From Streptomyces longwoodensis (lineage in GTDB: Bacteria; Actinomycetota; Actinomycetes; Streptomycetales; Streptomycetaceae): 64,000 bases of DNA. Location of the stretch: the NCBI RefSeq assembly GCF_001514125.1, contig NZ_KQ948549.1, positions 528,705-592,704 on the forward strand. Direction: 5' to 3'. Positions 18,068 to 27,256 of the stretch are shown one piece after another. The number at the start of each line of letters is the position of its first letter. Positions within the stretch are counted from its first letter, which is position 1. The notes beneath the pieces are model-generated. The model was given only the letters and a program-made list of their open reading frames with translations, searched no databases and was not told the DNA's origin. The translations under genes were made by a program, and so were the position numbers.

Positions 18068-19741
18068 ATGGACGCGGACGTCATCGTCGTCGGAGCGGGC
18101 CTCGCCGGCCTGGTCGCGGCGCACGAACTCACCAGCCGGGGCCGCCGGGTCGCCCTGGTCGACCAGGAGAACGCCGCCAACCTCGGCGGCCAGGCCTTCT
18201 GGTCCTTCGGCGGGCTCTTCCTCGTCGACTCCCCGGAGCAGCGCCGCCTCGGTGTGAAGGACTCCCTGGACCTCGCGTGGAGCGACTGGCAGGGCAGCGC
18301 CGGGTTCGACCGCCTGGACGACGAGGACTCCTGGGCCGTGCGCTGGGCGCGGGCCTACGTGGAGTTCGCGGCGGGGGAGAAGCGCGTCTGGCTGGAGCGG
18401 CACGGCATCAAGCTGCTGCCCACGGTCGGCTGGGCCGAGCGCGGCGACCTGCGCGCCGACGGCCACGGCAACTCCGTGCCCCGCTTCCACATCGCCTGGG
18501 GCACGGGAACCGGTGTCGTGGAGCCGTTCGTCCACCACGCCCGGCAGGCCGCCCGCGACGGGCTGCTCACCTTCCTCCACCGCCACCGGGTGGACGAGCT
18601 GGTGGTCGAGCAGGGCGCGGCGCGCGGTGTGCGCGGCACCCTCCTGGCCCCGGACGACGCACCGCGCGGCGTCGCCTCCAGTCGCGAGGCGGTCGGCGCG
18701 TTCGAACTGACCGCCCAGGCCGTGATCGTCACCTCCGGCGGGATCGGCGCCGACCACGACATCGTGCGCCGCCACTGGCCCGCCCGGCTCGGCACCCCGC
18801 CCGCCCGGATGGTCACCGGCGTGCCCGCCTACGTCGACGGGCGCATGCTCGACATCAGCGCCCGGGCCGGCGCCCGCCTCGTCAACCGCGACCGCATGTG
18901 GCACTACACCGAGGGCGTGCGCAACTGGGACCCGGTCTGGCCCGGCCACGGCATCCGCATCCTGCCCGGCCCGTCCTCGATGTGGTTCGACGCCCTCGGC
19001 CGCCGGCTGCCCGACCCGTGCCTGCCCGGCTACGACACCCTCGGCACCCTGCGCCACCTGCGCACCACCGAGGACATCGCCGGGTACGACCACTCCTGGT
19101 TCGTCCTGAGCCGGCGGATCGTCGAGAAGGAGTTCGCGCTGTCCGGCTCCGAGCAGAACCCGGACATCACCGCCAAGGACCGCCGGGCGTTCCTGCGCGA
19201 CCGGGTCCTCGGCAAGGGCGCCCCGGGCCCCGTGCAGGCGTTCCTCGACCGGGGCGCGGACTTCGTCGTCGCCGACACCCTGGACCGGCTGGTGGAGAAG
19301 ATGAACGGCCTCACCGACGAGCCGCTCCTCGACGCCGACCTGATGCGGCGCCAGATCCGGGCCCGCGACCTGCAGATGGACAACCCCTACGCCAAGGACG
19401 CCCAGGTGCAGGGCATCCGCAACGCCCGCCGCTACATCGGCGACCGCCTCGGCCGCGTCGCCGCCCCGCACCGCATCCTCGACCCGGCCGCCGGACCGCT
19501 CATCGGCGTCAAGCTGCACGTCCTCACCCGCAAGACGCTCGGCGGCATCCAGACCGACCTCGACTCACGCGCCCTCGGCGCCGACGGCACCCCGGTGGAC
19601 GGGCTCTACGCGGCCGGCGAGGTGGCCGGCTTCGGCGGCGGCGGCGTGCACGGCTACAACGCCCTGGAGGGCACCTTCCTCGGCGGCTGCTTGTTCTCGG
19701 GGCGCGCGGCGGGCCGGGCGGCGGCACAGCAGACGGCGTGA
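18068..19741 (+). CDS. FAD-binding dehydrogenase (fumarate reductase / KstD-like)
   Basis: A 557-residue flavoprotein of the FAD-binding dehydrogenase group related to fumarate reductase and 3-ketosteroid dehydrogenase. The dinucleotide motif is VVGAGLAG (G9-G14), with VALVDQENAANLGGQAFWSF as the FAD/GG region. A C-terminal motif (DGLYAAGEVAGFGGGG, near 515-530) closes the FAD site. No signal peptide. The substrate is unknown; alkene reduction or dehydrogenation is expected. It lies 70 bases after tetR; the gap contains a CCCGGGT-CGA-ACCCGGG hairpin (18000-18016), which may attenuate read-through. The ATG at 18068 has AGGAAGGA upstream. Confidence 0.88.
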   Translation: MDADVIVVGAGLAGLVAAHELTSRGRRVALVDQENAANLGGQAFWSFGGLFLVDSPEQRRLGVKDSLDLAWSDWQGSAGFDRLDDEDSWAVRWARAYVEFAAGEKRVWLERHGIKLLPTVGWAERGDLRADGHGNSVPRFHIAWGTGTGVVEPFVHHARQAARDGLLTFLHRHRVDELVVEQGAARGVRGTLLAPDDAPRGVASSREAVGAFELTAQAVIVTSGGIGADHDIVRRHWPARLGTPPARMVTGVPAYVDGRMLDISARAGARLVNRDRMWHYTEGVRNWDPVWPGHGIRILPGPSSMWFDALGRRLPDPCLPGYDTLGTLRHLRTTEDIAGYDHSWFVLSRRIVEKEFALSGSEQNPDITAKDRRAFLRDRVLGKGAPGPVQAFLDRGADFVVADTLDRLVEKMNGLTDEPLLDADLMRRQIRARDLQMDNPYAKDAQVQGIRNARRYIGDRLGRVAAPHRILDPAAGPLIGVKLHVLTRKTLGGIQTDLDSRALGADGTPVDGLYAAGEVAGFGGGGVHGYNALEGTFLGGCLFSGRAAGRAAAQQTA

Positions 19742-19794
19742 GCCGAGCGGGCGGGGAACGAGGCAGTGCCCCGGATGCCGGGCGGGGCGCGCCC

Positions 19795-20148
19795 TCAGGC
19801 CTCCTCCAGCAGGCGGACCAGCACCGCGGCGTGGCTGCGCCCCGGGTCCTTCGCCGACGTCAGCAGCGTCACCGGCCCCTCGCGGACCGACTCCCGCAGC
19901 CCGTCCAGGAGTTCGGCCGCCCCGGGCGCGGCGAGCTCGTCCTCGTAGCGGGCGGCGAACTCCTCGTAGGAGCCCTCGCCCGCGTGGTACCAGCGGCGCA
20001 GCTCCGCGGACGGGGTCAGGCCCTTGGGCCACTCGTCGACGTGGGCGGCGTCCTTGGACACGCCGCGCGGCCACAGCCGGTCCACCAGGACGCGCAGGCC
20101 GTCGGCGGGTTCGGGATCGTCGTACACACGGCGCACTCGTACGCTCAC
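19795..20148 (-). CDS. DUF488 family protein
   Basis: A 117-residue DUF488 protein (MarR-adjacent/YeaO-like group). Signature segments are VRVRRVYDDP, VLVDRLWPRGVSK, ELRRWYHAG and LLTSAKDPGRSHA, the last ending in the conserved His. Function unknown; some members are linked to heme or thiol metabolism. The GTG at 20148 is used, giving VSVRVRRVYDD; longer starts add Pro/Arg-rich residues. It is convergent with the FAD dehydrogenase gene. Confidence 0.85.
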   Translation of the reverse strand: MSVRVRRVYDDPEPADGLRVLVDRLWPRGVSKDAAHVDEWPKGLTPSAELRRWYHAGEGSYEEFAARYEDELAAPGAAELLDGLRESVREGPVTLLTSAKDPGRSHAAVLVRLLEEA

Positions 20149-20168
20149 CGGCGGGCCTTTCGACGGGT

Positions 20169-20200
20169 TCGACGCAGCGGACGGTCGACGCAGCGGACGG
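20169..20200. repeat. 16-bp perfect tandem duplication
   Basis: TCGACGCAGCGGACGG occurs twice back to back (20169-20184 and 20185-20200) in the divergent gap between the DUF488 and M1 peptidase genes. Possibly a promoter-proximal duplication; otherwise nothing recognisable is seen in 20149-20409. Confidence 0.85.
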
Positions 20201-20409
20201 GGGAGGGACAGCGGGGTCGCGGGACCGTCCGGAGCGTACTGCCGGCCGTCCGCGCGCGCCGGGCGTGACGCGGCGTGACTTGACCCGATCATGGGTGAGG
20301 GCGCGGCTTGCCGGCCCTACGCTGTGGGACGAATTGATCACCGCCACCCCCGACGGAGCGACCCTCCACCCCGGGTGGAGCGCCCCTGCCGACCCGTTCA
20401 GGAGAGCTT

Positions 20410-21840
20410 GTGACCCGATCCCGGCCCCCGAGGCCCAGCCACCGTCCCGCGCACGGCGCGCGCCGCCGGGCCCTCACGGCGACCGTCCCCCTGGCCCTCA
20501 CCGCGCTGCTCGCCTCCGCGAGTCCCGCGGGGGCCACCACGACGGGCGGCGCCGGGGCCGGCGACCCGTACTTCCCGCTCGCCGGGAACGGCGGCTACCA
20601 CGTGGCGCACTACGACCTCGACCTGCGCTACGACACGGCGACGCGGCACCTCGACGGCACCGCCGTCCTCACCGCCCGCGCCACCCGGCGGCTCACCCGC
20701 TTCGACCTCGACCTCAGCGGCCTGAAGATCACCGGCCTCACCGTCGACCACGCCCCGGCCGCGCACCGGCGCGACGGCCAGGAACTCGTCGTCACCCCGC
20801 GCCGGGCCCTGCGCAAGGGCCAGACCTTCCGGGTGACCGTCACCTACCGGGGGACCCCGAAGCCGGTCACCGACCCGGACGGCTCCACGGACGGCTGGAT
20901 CGCCACCGACGACGGCGCCTTCGTCGCGGGCGAGCCCCAGGGCGCGATGACGTGGTTCCCCGCCAACAACCACCCCACCGACAAGTCGTCGTACGACATC
21001 ACGGTGACCGTCCCGCAGGGACGCACCGCCGTCGCCAACGGCGTCCTGGTCGGCCGGCGCACCCACCAGGGCCGGACCACGTTCCACTGGCGCCAGAGCG
21101 AGCCGATGGCCGCCTACCTGGCCACCGCCACCGTCGGCACCTTCCAGGTCCGGCAGTACACCACCCGCGACGGCATCCGCGTCTACGACGCCGTCGACCC
21201 CCGCGAGGCCACCGCCGCCGCGCCGGTGCTGAAGAAGCTGCCGTCCGTGCTGGAGTGGGAGAGCCGCCTCTTCGGCCCGTACCCCTTCCGCAGCGCCGGC
21301 TCGATCGTCGACCACGCGCCCGACGTCGGCTACGCCCTGGAGACCCAGGGGCGGCCCGTCTACGACAGCGCGCCCGACGTGGACACCCTGGTGCACGAGA
21401 ACGCCCACCAGTGGTTCGGCGACTCCGTGTCCCTCACCTCGTGGAAGGACATCTGGCTCAACGAGGGCTTCGCCACCTACGCCGAGTGGCTCTACGAGGA
21501 GCAGCACGGCGGCGACAGCGCGCAGAAGACCTTCGACGCGCTGTACGCCCGCCCGGCCGGCGACCCCCTGTGGGCCTACCCGCCCGGCGACCCCGGCGAT
21601 GGTGCGAACCTGTTCGGCACCCCCGTCTACGCCCGCGGTGCCATGGTCCTGCACGCCCTGCGCACCGCCGTGGGCGACCGGGCCTTCTACCGCGTCCTGC
21701 GCGCCTGGGCGAGCGAGCACCGGTACGGCCACGGCACCACCGCCGACTTCGAGCGGCTGGCCGAGCGCGTCTCCGGCAAGGACCTGGACGCCGTGTTCAC
21801 GACCTGGCTCCACACCCGGGGCAAGCCGAGCCGCCCGTAG
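20410..21840 (+). CDS. Secreted M1 family metallopeptidase
   Basis: A 476-residue exported zinc aminopeptidase-type enzyme. A signal peptide spans ~1-42 (basic n-region, LTATVPLALTALLASASPA, then AGA). The N-terminal beta-saddle is followed by the gluzincin site HENAH (329-333), with E352 in NEGFATY exactly 18 residues later: a complete HExxH-x18-E motif. The M1 C-terminal helical domain is absent, giving the compact form common in Streptomyces. The GTG at 20410 has AGGAGAG at 20400-20406. Expected to be extracellular; substrates unknown. Confidence 0.92.
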   Translation: MTRSRPPRPSHRPAHGARRRALTATVPLALTALLASASPAGATTTGGAGAGDPYFPLAGNGGYHVAHYDLDLRYDTATRHLDGTAVLTARATRRLTRFDLDLSGLKITGLTVDHAPAAHRRDGQELVVTPRRALRKGQTFRVTVTYRGTPKPVTDPDGSTDGWIATDDGAFVAGEPQGAMTWFPANNHPTDKSSYDITVTVPQGRTAVANGVLVGRRTHQGRTTFHWRQSEPMAAYLATATVGTFQVRQYTTRDGIRVYDAVDPREATAAAPVLKKLPSVLEWESRLFGPYPFRSAGSIVDHAPDVGYALETQGRPVYDSAPDVDTLVHENAHQWFGDSVSLTSWKDIWLNEGFATYAEWLYEEQHGGDSAQKTFDALYARPAGDPLWAYPPGDPGDGANLFGTPVYARGAMVLHALRTAVGDRAFYRVLRAWASEHRYGHGTTADFERLAERVSGKDLDAVFTTWLHTRGKPSRP

Positions 21841-21908
21841 GGCCGTTCGGCCCGGCGTGGGCCGAAGGCGCCGCGGATGCCGACGGGTTGCACGGGTTGC
21901 GCGGAAAT

Positions 21909-21967
21909 CGACCGGTCCCGCGGAAGCCGACCGGACCCGCCGGGCCGACCGGTCCCGCGAAGCTGAC
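21909..21967. repeat. Imperfect 18-19 bp tandem repeat, three copies
   Basis: Units starting CGACCGG[T/A]CCCGC begin at 21909, 21928 and 21946 in the spacer between the M1 peptidase and the lipoprotein gene, with a fourth partial TGACC. The copies differ at a few bases. Role unknown. Confidence 0.7.
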
Positions 21968-22000
21968 CAGTTCCTCACATCCGTCGGCCAAGGTCGAGAC

Positions 22001-22738
22001 ATGATCGCGCACCGACCCCGGGCCGCCCTGCTCGCCGTCCTCTTCCTGCTCACCGGGTGCGGCGGCGGCGCGGCGGCCTCCCCGGGGCCCGCCGCCGCGC
22101 CGGCCCGGCCCGGCACCCCGCCCGCGCCCACCGCGACGGTGCGCGCGGCGCCGGCGCGGATACCCGGCCTCGGGCCCTCGACCTGGGCCCGCGTACCGGG
22201 GACGGCCGGGCAGGTCGTCGTGGTCACCGGGCGCGGCCGGGACTCGCCGCTGTCCACGGTCGTCCTGTACCGGCGCACCCCGGACGGCTGGCAGCCGGGA
22301 CCCGCCTGGCCCGCGCACAACGCCCTGCGCGGCTGGAGCGCCCACCACACCGGCGGCGACCTGCGCAGCCCCCTGGGCGTGTTCACCCTCAGCGACGCGG
22401 GCGGACGGCGCCCCGACCCCGGCACCCGGCTGCCCTACCACCGCTCGCGCGGTTTCACCCCGCACGGCACCGGCTTCGAAGGGGAGTCCCTGGAAGGCTC
22501 CTTCGACTACGTCGTCGCCATCGACTACAACCGCCGGCCCGGCACCTCACCCCTCGACTGGACCCGGCCGCTCGGGGCGCGCCGCGGCGGCGGCATCTGG
22601 TTCCACGTCGACCACGGCGGCCCCACCCACGGCTGCGTCAGCCTCGGCGAGGCACCGATGAAGGACCTGCTGCGCGCACTCGACCCCGCCCTCCACCCGG
22701 TCGTCGTGATGGGCGACCATGCCTTCCTCGCCCGCTGA
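22001..22738 (+). CDS. L,D-transpeptidase (YkuD-like) lipoprotein
   Basis: A 245-residue lipoprotein. The lipobox LLTGC places the lipid-attached Cys at 20. An Ala/Pro linker follows, then a YkuD-like catalytic domain ending in GGPTHGCVSLG, with H210 and nucleophile C212. The family cross-links peptidoglycan through 3-3 bonds or anchors proteins; a related group is annotated only as L,D-transpeptidase family. It acts on the outer face of the membrane. The ATG at 22001 starts the signal peptide directly. It precedes a two-component pair by 41 bases and may be co-transcribed, suggesting an envelope-related stimulus for that pair. Confidence 0.85.
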   Translation: MIAHRPRAALLAVLFLLTGCGGGAAASPGPAAAPARPGTPPAPTATVRAAPARIPGLGPSTWARVPGTAGQVVVVTGRGRDSPLSTVVLYRRTPDGWQPGPAWPAHNALRGWSAHHTGGDLRSPLGVFTLSDAGGRRPDPGTRLPYHRSRGFTPHGTGFEGESLEGSFDYVVAIDYNRRPGTSPLDWTRPLGARRGGGIWFHVDHGGPTHGCVSLGEAPMKDLLRALDPALHPVVVMGDHAFLAR

Positions 22739-22779
22739 GCGGACGAGCACCCCGTCCGCCGACCGAAGGGGACCGTCCC

Positions 22780-23475
22780 GTGTGCGCCCACGTACTCGTC
22801 GCCGAGGACGACGCGATGCAGGCCGAACTCATCCGCCGCACCCTCCTGGCCGAGGGGCACACCGCCACCGTCGTCCACGACGGGCCCGCCGCGCTGGACA
22901 CCGCCCGCCGCCTCGGCCCCGACCTCGTGGTGCTCGACCTGATGCTGCCCGGCCTCGACGGCTTCGAGGTGTGCCGGACGCTGCGCCGCGAGGGCGACGT
23001 GCCCGTGCTGATGCTCACCGCCCGCACCGCCGAGGACGACGTCCTGCTCGGCCTGGACCTCGGCGCCGACGACTACATGACCAAGCCGTACAGCCCGCGC
23101 GAGCTGATGGCGCGGATCCGCACGGTGCTGCGGCGCGGCGGCCGGGCCGCGGGACGGCGCGAGGACCCCGTGCTGCGGGCGGCGGGCCTGGTCGTCGACC
23201 CCGCCCGCCACGAGGTGCGGTGCGACGGCGTGCCCGTGGAGTGCACCCCGGCCGAGTTCCAGATCCTGCTGGCCCTGGTCGGCGAACCCGAACGGGTCTT
23301 CACCCGGCGCCAGTTGCTCCAGTGCACCAGCGGCTTCGACCGGGCGTCCACGGAGCGGGCCATCGACGTGCACATCATGAACCTGCGCAAGAAGACCGAG
23401 GCCGACCCGCGCCGCCCGGCCCGGCTGCTCACCGTCTTCGGCGTCGGCTACAAGCTCAGCGGCGGCCCCGGGTGA
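22780..23475 (+). CDS. OmpR/PhoB-family response regulator
   Basis: A 231-residue two-component response regulator. The receiver has an acidic pocket AEDD (8-11), phospho-acceptor D53 (VLDLMLPGLDG) and K102 (MTKPYS). The C-terminal winged helix (~130-228) includes TPAEFQILLALV, RAIDVHIMNLRKK and VFGVGYKL. The GTG at 22780 follows GAAGGGG. Its TGA overlaps the GTG of the sensor kinase gene by 4 bases, so it is translationally coupled with that kinase. Confidence 0.93.
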   Translation: MCAHVLVAEDDAMQAELIRRTLLAEGHTATVVHDGPAALDTARRLGPDLVVLDLMLPGLDGFEVCRTLRREGDVPVLMLTARTAEDDVLLGLDLGADDYMTKPYSPRELMARIRTVLRRGGRAAGRREDPVLRAAGLVVDPARHEVRCDGVPVECTPAEFQILLALVGEPERVFTRRQLLQCTSGFDRASTERAIDVHIMNLRKKTEADPRRPARLLTVFGVGYKLSGGPG

Positions 23476-25343
23476 CCCGGTGGCCCCGCGGTCGGGCCCG
23501 ACGTCCCCGCCGGGCCCGGATACCGGTCCGCAAGCGCCTGCTGGTGCGGCTGCTGATCGCCTCGGTGCTGATCGCGGTCTGCTCGGTGGCCGCCACCACC
23601 TGGCTGGCCATCGAGACCACCACCCGCGCCCTGAAGGAGGAACAGGGCCAGGCCCTCGCCGACGACATGGACATCCTCGCCCGGCTCAGCGGCTACGCCG
23701 CCACCCACCCCGACTGGCGGGACGTCCGGGCCACCGTACGGGCCCTGTCCGCGCGGACCGGCCGCCGCATCGCCCTGACCACCGCCGACCGCACCCCGCT
23801 CGCCGACTCCGCCCCGCCCGGCACCTCCCTGCCGCCCCGCGCAGCCGCCACCGTCGACCCGCTGCACACCGACACCTACTCCGAGCGCGGCGCACAGCGC
23901 ACCGGCATCGACCCGCGCGCGGTCGGCCCGTACCGGCTCACCACCGCGGAGCGCACCGCGCTCGACGACCTCGCCCGGGTCCGGCAGCGCTGCCTCACCC
24001 GCTACGGCCTCGCCACCACCCTCACCCGCGTCCCGAGCGGGCGCCCGGTCGTCACCGAGGACACCGGGACGACCGGGGCCGCCGGAGCCGACCTCGACGC
24101 CACCGACTGCGCCGACGGCCGGCTCAACACCCCGACGCCGACCGAGGCGAAGGCCCTGCGCGCCCTCCAGGACCAGGCCGGCAGCTGTCTGACCAGGCTC
24201 GGCCTGAGCGCCGGCACCCCGCTGTACCTCGTCGTGGACGTCACCGAGGGCCTCGTCCCCGCCTTCGCCGCGAAGTTCTCCTCGGCCCGCGACACCCGGG
24301 CCCTGCACACCGTGCAGGCCTGCGTCGACGCCGCCCGCCGCGCCCAGCTCGACCCCTACGTCGCCCCGGTCGCCGAGCTGTTCCTCGGCGGCGGCGCGGG
24401 CGACGCGCCGCCCCGCTTCGACATGTCCCCGGCCAACAAGGCGAAGGTCGCCGGGGCCGCGGGCCTGGTCCTCGCCGTGACCGTCGCGGTGACCGCCGTG
24501 GTCGCCACCCGCCTCGTCCGCCCGCTGCGCGCCCTGACCGAGGCCGCCCAGCAGCCGCCCGAGGCGCACGCACGCGTACCCGTCACCACCCGCGACGAGA
24601 CCGGCATCCTCGCCGAGGCGTTCAACGACCTCGCCGAGCGCCGCGAGCGCCTGGAGGCCCAGCGCAAGGCCCTGGTCAGCGACATCGCCCACGAGCTGCG
24701 CAGCCCGCTGACCAACATCCGCGGCTGGCTGGAGGTCACCCGCGACGGCCTCGTCGACCCCGACCCGCAGCTGCTGTCCGCGCTGCACGAGGAGGCACTC
24801 GTGCTCCAGCGGGTCATCGACGACCTGCGCGACCTCGCCGACGCCGATGCCGGGACCCTGCGCCTGCACCCCGAGCCCGTGCCCGCCGACGAGCTGATCG
24901 CCCAGGTCGCCGCGGCCCACCGCGTCGCCGCCGACACCGCCGGCGTCACCCTGCGCACCCGGGCGGACGGCACCCCCTGGCTGGACGCCGACCCGGTACG
25001 GCTGCGCCAGGCCCTCGGCAACCTCGTCACCAACGCCGTACGGCACACCCCCCGGGGCGGCACGGTCACCCTGACCGCGGGCCGCGAGGGGGACCGGGTG
25101 GTGCTGGAGGTCGCCGACACCGGCTCCGGCATCGCGCCCGAGGACCTGCCGCACGTCTTCGAGCGCTTCTGGCGGGCCGAGAAGTCCCGCAGCCGCCGCA
25201 CCGGGGGCAGCGGGCTCGGCCTGTCCATCGTGCGGCACCTCGTCGCGGCGCACGGCGGCACCGCCGAGGCGCGCAGCACACCGGGCCGGGGCAGCGCCTT
25301 CACCCTGCGCCTGCCTGCGGCGACGGCCCCGCGGGACCCCTGA
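23472..25343 (+). CDS. Membrane sensor histidine kinase
   Basis: A 623-residue sensor kinase. It has a basic N-terminus, TM1 near 25-45, a large ~290-residue extracytoplasmic domain containing four scattered cysteines (two possible disulfides) and TM2 near 325-345. A HAMP domain, HisKA with H407 (DIAHELRSPLTN) and HATPase_c follow, with NLVTNAVRHTP, DTGSGIAPED and GGSGLGLSI. The GTG at 23472 overlaps the regulator stop (GTGA). The sensed ligand is unknown; proximity to an L,D-transpeptidase lipoprotein suggests envelope status (inference). Confidence 0.92.
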   Translation: MTRWPRGRARRPRRARIPVRKRLLVRLLIASVLIAVCSVAATTWLAIETTTRALKEEQGQALADDMDILARLSGYAATHPDWRDVRATVRALSARTGRRIALTTADRTPLADSAPPGTSLPPRAAATVDPLHTDTYSERGAQRTGIDPRAVGPYRLTTAERTALDDLARVRQRCLTRYGLATTLTRVPSGRPVVTEDTGTTGAAGADLDATDCADGRLNTPTPTEAKALRALQDQAGSCLTRLGLSAGTPLYLVVDVTEGLVPAFAAKFSSARDTRALHTVQACVDAARRAQLDPYVAPVAELFLGGGAGDAPPRFDMSPANKAKVAGAAGLVLAVTVAVTAVVATRLVRPLRALTEAAQQPPEAHARVPVTTRDETGILAEAFNDLAERRERLEAQRKALVSDIAHELRSPLTNIRGWLEVTRDGLVDPDPQLLSALHEEALVLQRVIDDLRDLADADAGTLRLHPEPVPADELIAQVAAAHRVAADTAGVTLRTRADGTPWLDADPVRLRQALGNLVTNAVRHTPRGGTVTLTAGREGDRVVLEVADTGSGIAPEDLPHVFERFWRAEKSRSRRTGGSGLGLSIVRHLVAAHGGTAEARSTPGRGSAFTLRLPAATAPRDP

Positions 25344-25400
25344 TTCCGCACGCCGCCGCGGGGTACCCCGGTGGCCGTACGGCGCACAGGAGGTGACGCG

Positions 25401-25859
25401 ATGAGCCCGTCGACCGGCACGGCCGACCTGCCGGTGGCGCACGGCCTGGAGGAGCTGACCCGCCTGATGGAGCGGCGGCGGGGACTGTACGTCCGCTGGT
25501 CGCGGGGTCCCGGGGTCGACCTCGGCCGCACGTCCAGCGTCGACGAGCTGACCGGCGTGCGGATGCCCGGCCTGTCGGCCAACCCGCTGGACGTGGAGGA
25601 CTGGTGGGGCGACCGGCCGCTCGTCCTGTGGGCGGCCCGCCGGCTGTACGACTACGCCCACCTGCCCCACGAGAAGGGCCCCGGCGTGCGCCCCTGGGTC
25701 CTCGCCGGGCGCGAGCGGGGCCGGGGCCCCGACAACGAGCCGCTCGTGGCGGAGGTCGAGCCGCTGTGCTGGATCGACGACGCGGTGATCGACGAGGCCC
25801 GCGCACAGGTCGCCGCCCAGGAGCACGCGTGGGGCCCGCTGCGCCGCGGGGGGAGCTGA
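25401..25859 (+). CDS. DUF6098 family protein
   Basis: A 152-residue soluble protein matching the DUF6098 family found in Streptomyces; function unknown. Visible features are YVRWSRGP near 33, a SANPLDVEDWW segment, and a Cys/Trp strand (VEPLCWIDD) near the C-terminus. The ATG at 25401 is preceded by a near-perfect ribosome-binding site AGGAGGTGA. It follows the sensor kinase by 57 bases and may be in the same transcript. It is convergent with the saccharopine-dehydrogenase-like gene. Confidence 0.8.
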   Translation: MSPSTGTADLPVAHGLEELTRLMERRRGLYVRWSRGPGVDLGRTSSVDELTGVRMPGLSANPLDVEDWWGDRPLVLWAARRLYDYAHLPHEKGPGVRPWVLAGRERGRGPDNEPLVAEVEPLCWIDDAVIDEARAQVAAQEHAWGPLRRGGS

Positions 25860-25866
25860 GCGGGCC

Positions 25867-25892
25867 CGGGGACCGCGACGGCCGCGGCCCCG
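25867..25892. terminator. Bidirectional hairpin terminator
   Basis: CGGGG(A)CCGCG - ACGGC - CGCGGCCCCG forms a 10-bp stem with one bulged A in the 33-base gap between two convergent genes. A U-tract is absent, as is usual in Streptomyces. Confidence 0.6.
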
Positions 25893-27110
25893 CTACTGCT
25901 CCCGCATCCCCCAGGGGGAGCCGTACGCGGTCAGCAGGTCCAGGAAGGGGCGGGCCGGGAACGCCTCGGGGCCCAGCACGCCGGCGCCCTGCCACGCGCG
26001 CGTGGCGAGCAGCTCCAGGGCGACGACCGGGTTGACCGCCGTCTGCCACACCACGGCCTGGCTGCCGTACTCCGCCATCGACCACTGGTTGTCGACCACG
26101 TGGTACAGGTACACCTCGCGCGGGGCGCCGTCCTTCACGCCCCGCACCCAGGTGCCCGCGCAGGTCTTGCCGTGCATCCGCTCGCCCAGGGTCGCCGGGT
26201 CGGGCAGACAGGCGGCGACCACGTCCCGGGGCGAGACCCGGACCGGCCCGTCGGCGCTCGGCACGGTCACCGGCGCGGTGCCGTCCAGGCCCAGCCGGTG
26301 CAGGGTACGCAGCGTGTCGATGAACTCCTGCCCGAGGCCGTACTTGAAGGTGACGCGCCGGGCCCCCACCCAGCGGGGCACGAGCAGCACCTCCTCGTGC
26401 TCGACGTTCACGCACTCGACGGGTCCGATGCCCTCGGGGAAGTCGAAGACCTCGGGCTCGCTGAACGGCTCGGTGGTGTACCAGCCCCGCTCCGCCTCGT
26501 AGACGACCGGCGGGTTCAGGCACTCCTCGATGGTGGTCCAGATGCTGAAGGACGGCGCGAAGTCCAGGCCGTCCACGGTGAGGTTGGCGCCGTCGCGGAC
26601 GCCGATCTCCTCGATCTCGTCGAACAGCTCGTCGGCGGCGTGCCGGGCGAAGACGTCCGACAGGCCCGGCTCGACGCCCATGCCCACCAGCGCGAGCGCC
26701 CCGGCCTCCTCCCACGCGGCGGCCTCGGCGAACTGCTCGTCGCCGAGCTTCACCCCGCACTCCTCGTACGGCCGCTCCCCGTGCGGCCGGGACAGGGACA
26801 TCGCCATGTCGACATAGGTGGCGCCGGCCGCGCGCGCCGCCCGGAACAGCGGCATCACGAACCGCGGGTCGGTCGCGTTGAGCAGCACGTCGCAGCCGTG
26901 CCGGGCGAGCAGCGCGGTCACGGCCCCCTCGTCGCTCGCGTCGACGCGCTCGGCCACGAAGCGGCCGTCGCCGTCGAGGGCCGCCACCGCCGCGGCCGAG
27001 CGGGCCGGGTCGTAGTCGGCGACCACCATGGCCTCGAAGAACGTGCGGCGGGCCGCGATCCGGGTGACGGCGGTGCCGACGCCGCCGGCTCCCACGAGCA
27101 GTACACGCAT
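25893..27110 (-). CDS. Saccharopine dehydrogenase family protein
   Basis: A 405-residue NAD(P)-dependent enzyme of the saccharopine dehydrogenase / carboxynorspermidine synthase family. The Rossmann motif VGAGGVGTA is at residues 5-13; then come NATDPRFVMPLFRAARAAG and ALVGMGVEPGLSDVFARH, both typical. It could act in polyamine or lysine metabolism; the substrate is not determinable. The ATG at 27110 has GGGAG upstream. It is divergent from a TetR regulator, and an inverted repeat in its leader suggests repression by that TetR. Confidence 0.87.
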   Translation of the reverse strand: MRVLLVGAGGVGTAVTRIAARRTFFEAMVVADYDPARSAAAVAALDGDGRFVAERVDASDEGAVTALLARHGCDVLLNATDPRFVMPLFRAARAAGATYVDMAMSLSRPHGERPYEECGVKLGDEQFAEAAAWEEAGALALVGMGVEPGLSDVFARHAADELFDEIEEIGVRDGANLTVDGLDFAPSFSIWTTIEECLNPPVVYEAERGWYTTEPFSEPEVFDFPEGIGPVECVNVEHEEVLLVPRWVGARRVTFKYGLGQEFIDTLRTLHRLGLDGTAPVTVPSADGPVRVSPRDVVAACLPDPATLGERMHGKTCAGTWVRGVKDGAPREVYLYHVVDNQWSMAEYGSQAVVWQTAVNPVVALELLATRAWQGAGVLGPEAFPARPFLDLLTAYGSPWGMREQ

Positions 27111-27125
27111 GACAAGCACTCCCTG

Positions 27126-27141
27126 AGTCGATCTGTCGACT
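27126..27141. promoter_or_regulatory. Operator-like inverted repeat AGTCGA-TCTG-TCGACT
   Basis: Perfect 6-bp arms, 4-base spacer, 15 bases upstream of the saccharopine-dehydrogenase-like start and downstream of its predicted promoter. This position would let a repressor, most simply the divergent TetR, block transcription. Confidence 0.45.
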
Positions 27142-27182
27142 TCTCGGTTTGTCGTTCGTTGTGGTGGCGCGCCCCGCCCTGG

Positions 27183-27212
27183 ATACAACCCGTCGCGCTC
27201 ACTTAAGGTCAA
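27183..27212 (-). promoter_or_regulatory. Candidate sigma-70-type promoter for the saccharopine-dehydrogenase-like gene
   Basis: On the minus strand TTGACC (27212-27207) is followed after 18 bases by TTGTAT (27188-27183). The leader would be about 65 bases and contain the inverted repeat at 27126-27141. Prediction only. Confidence 0.35.
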
Positions 27213-27256
27213 TGGCGTTGGCATAAGGGGATCCGCGGCAGAAGGGAGGGCCGGTC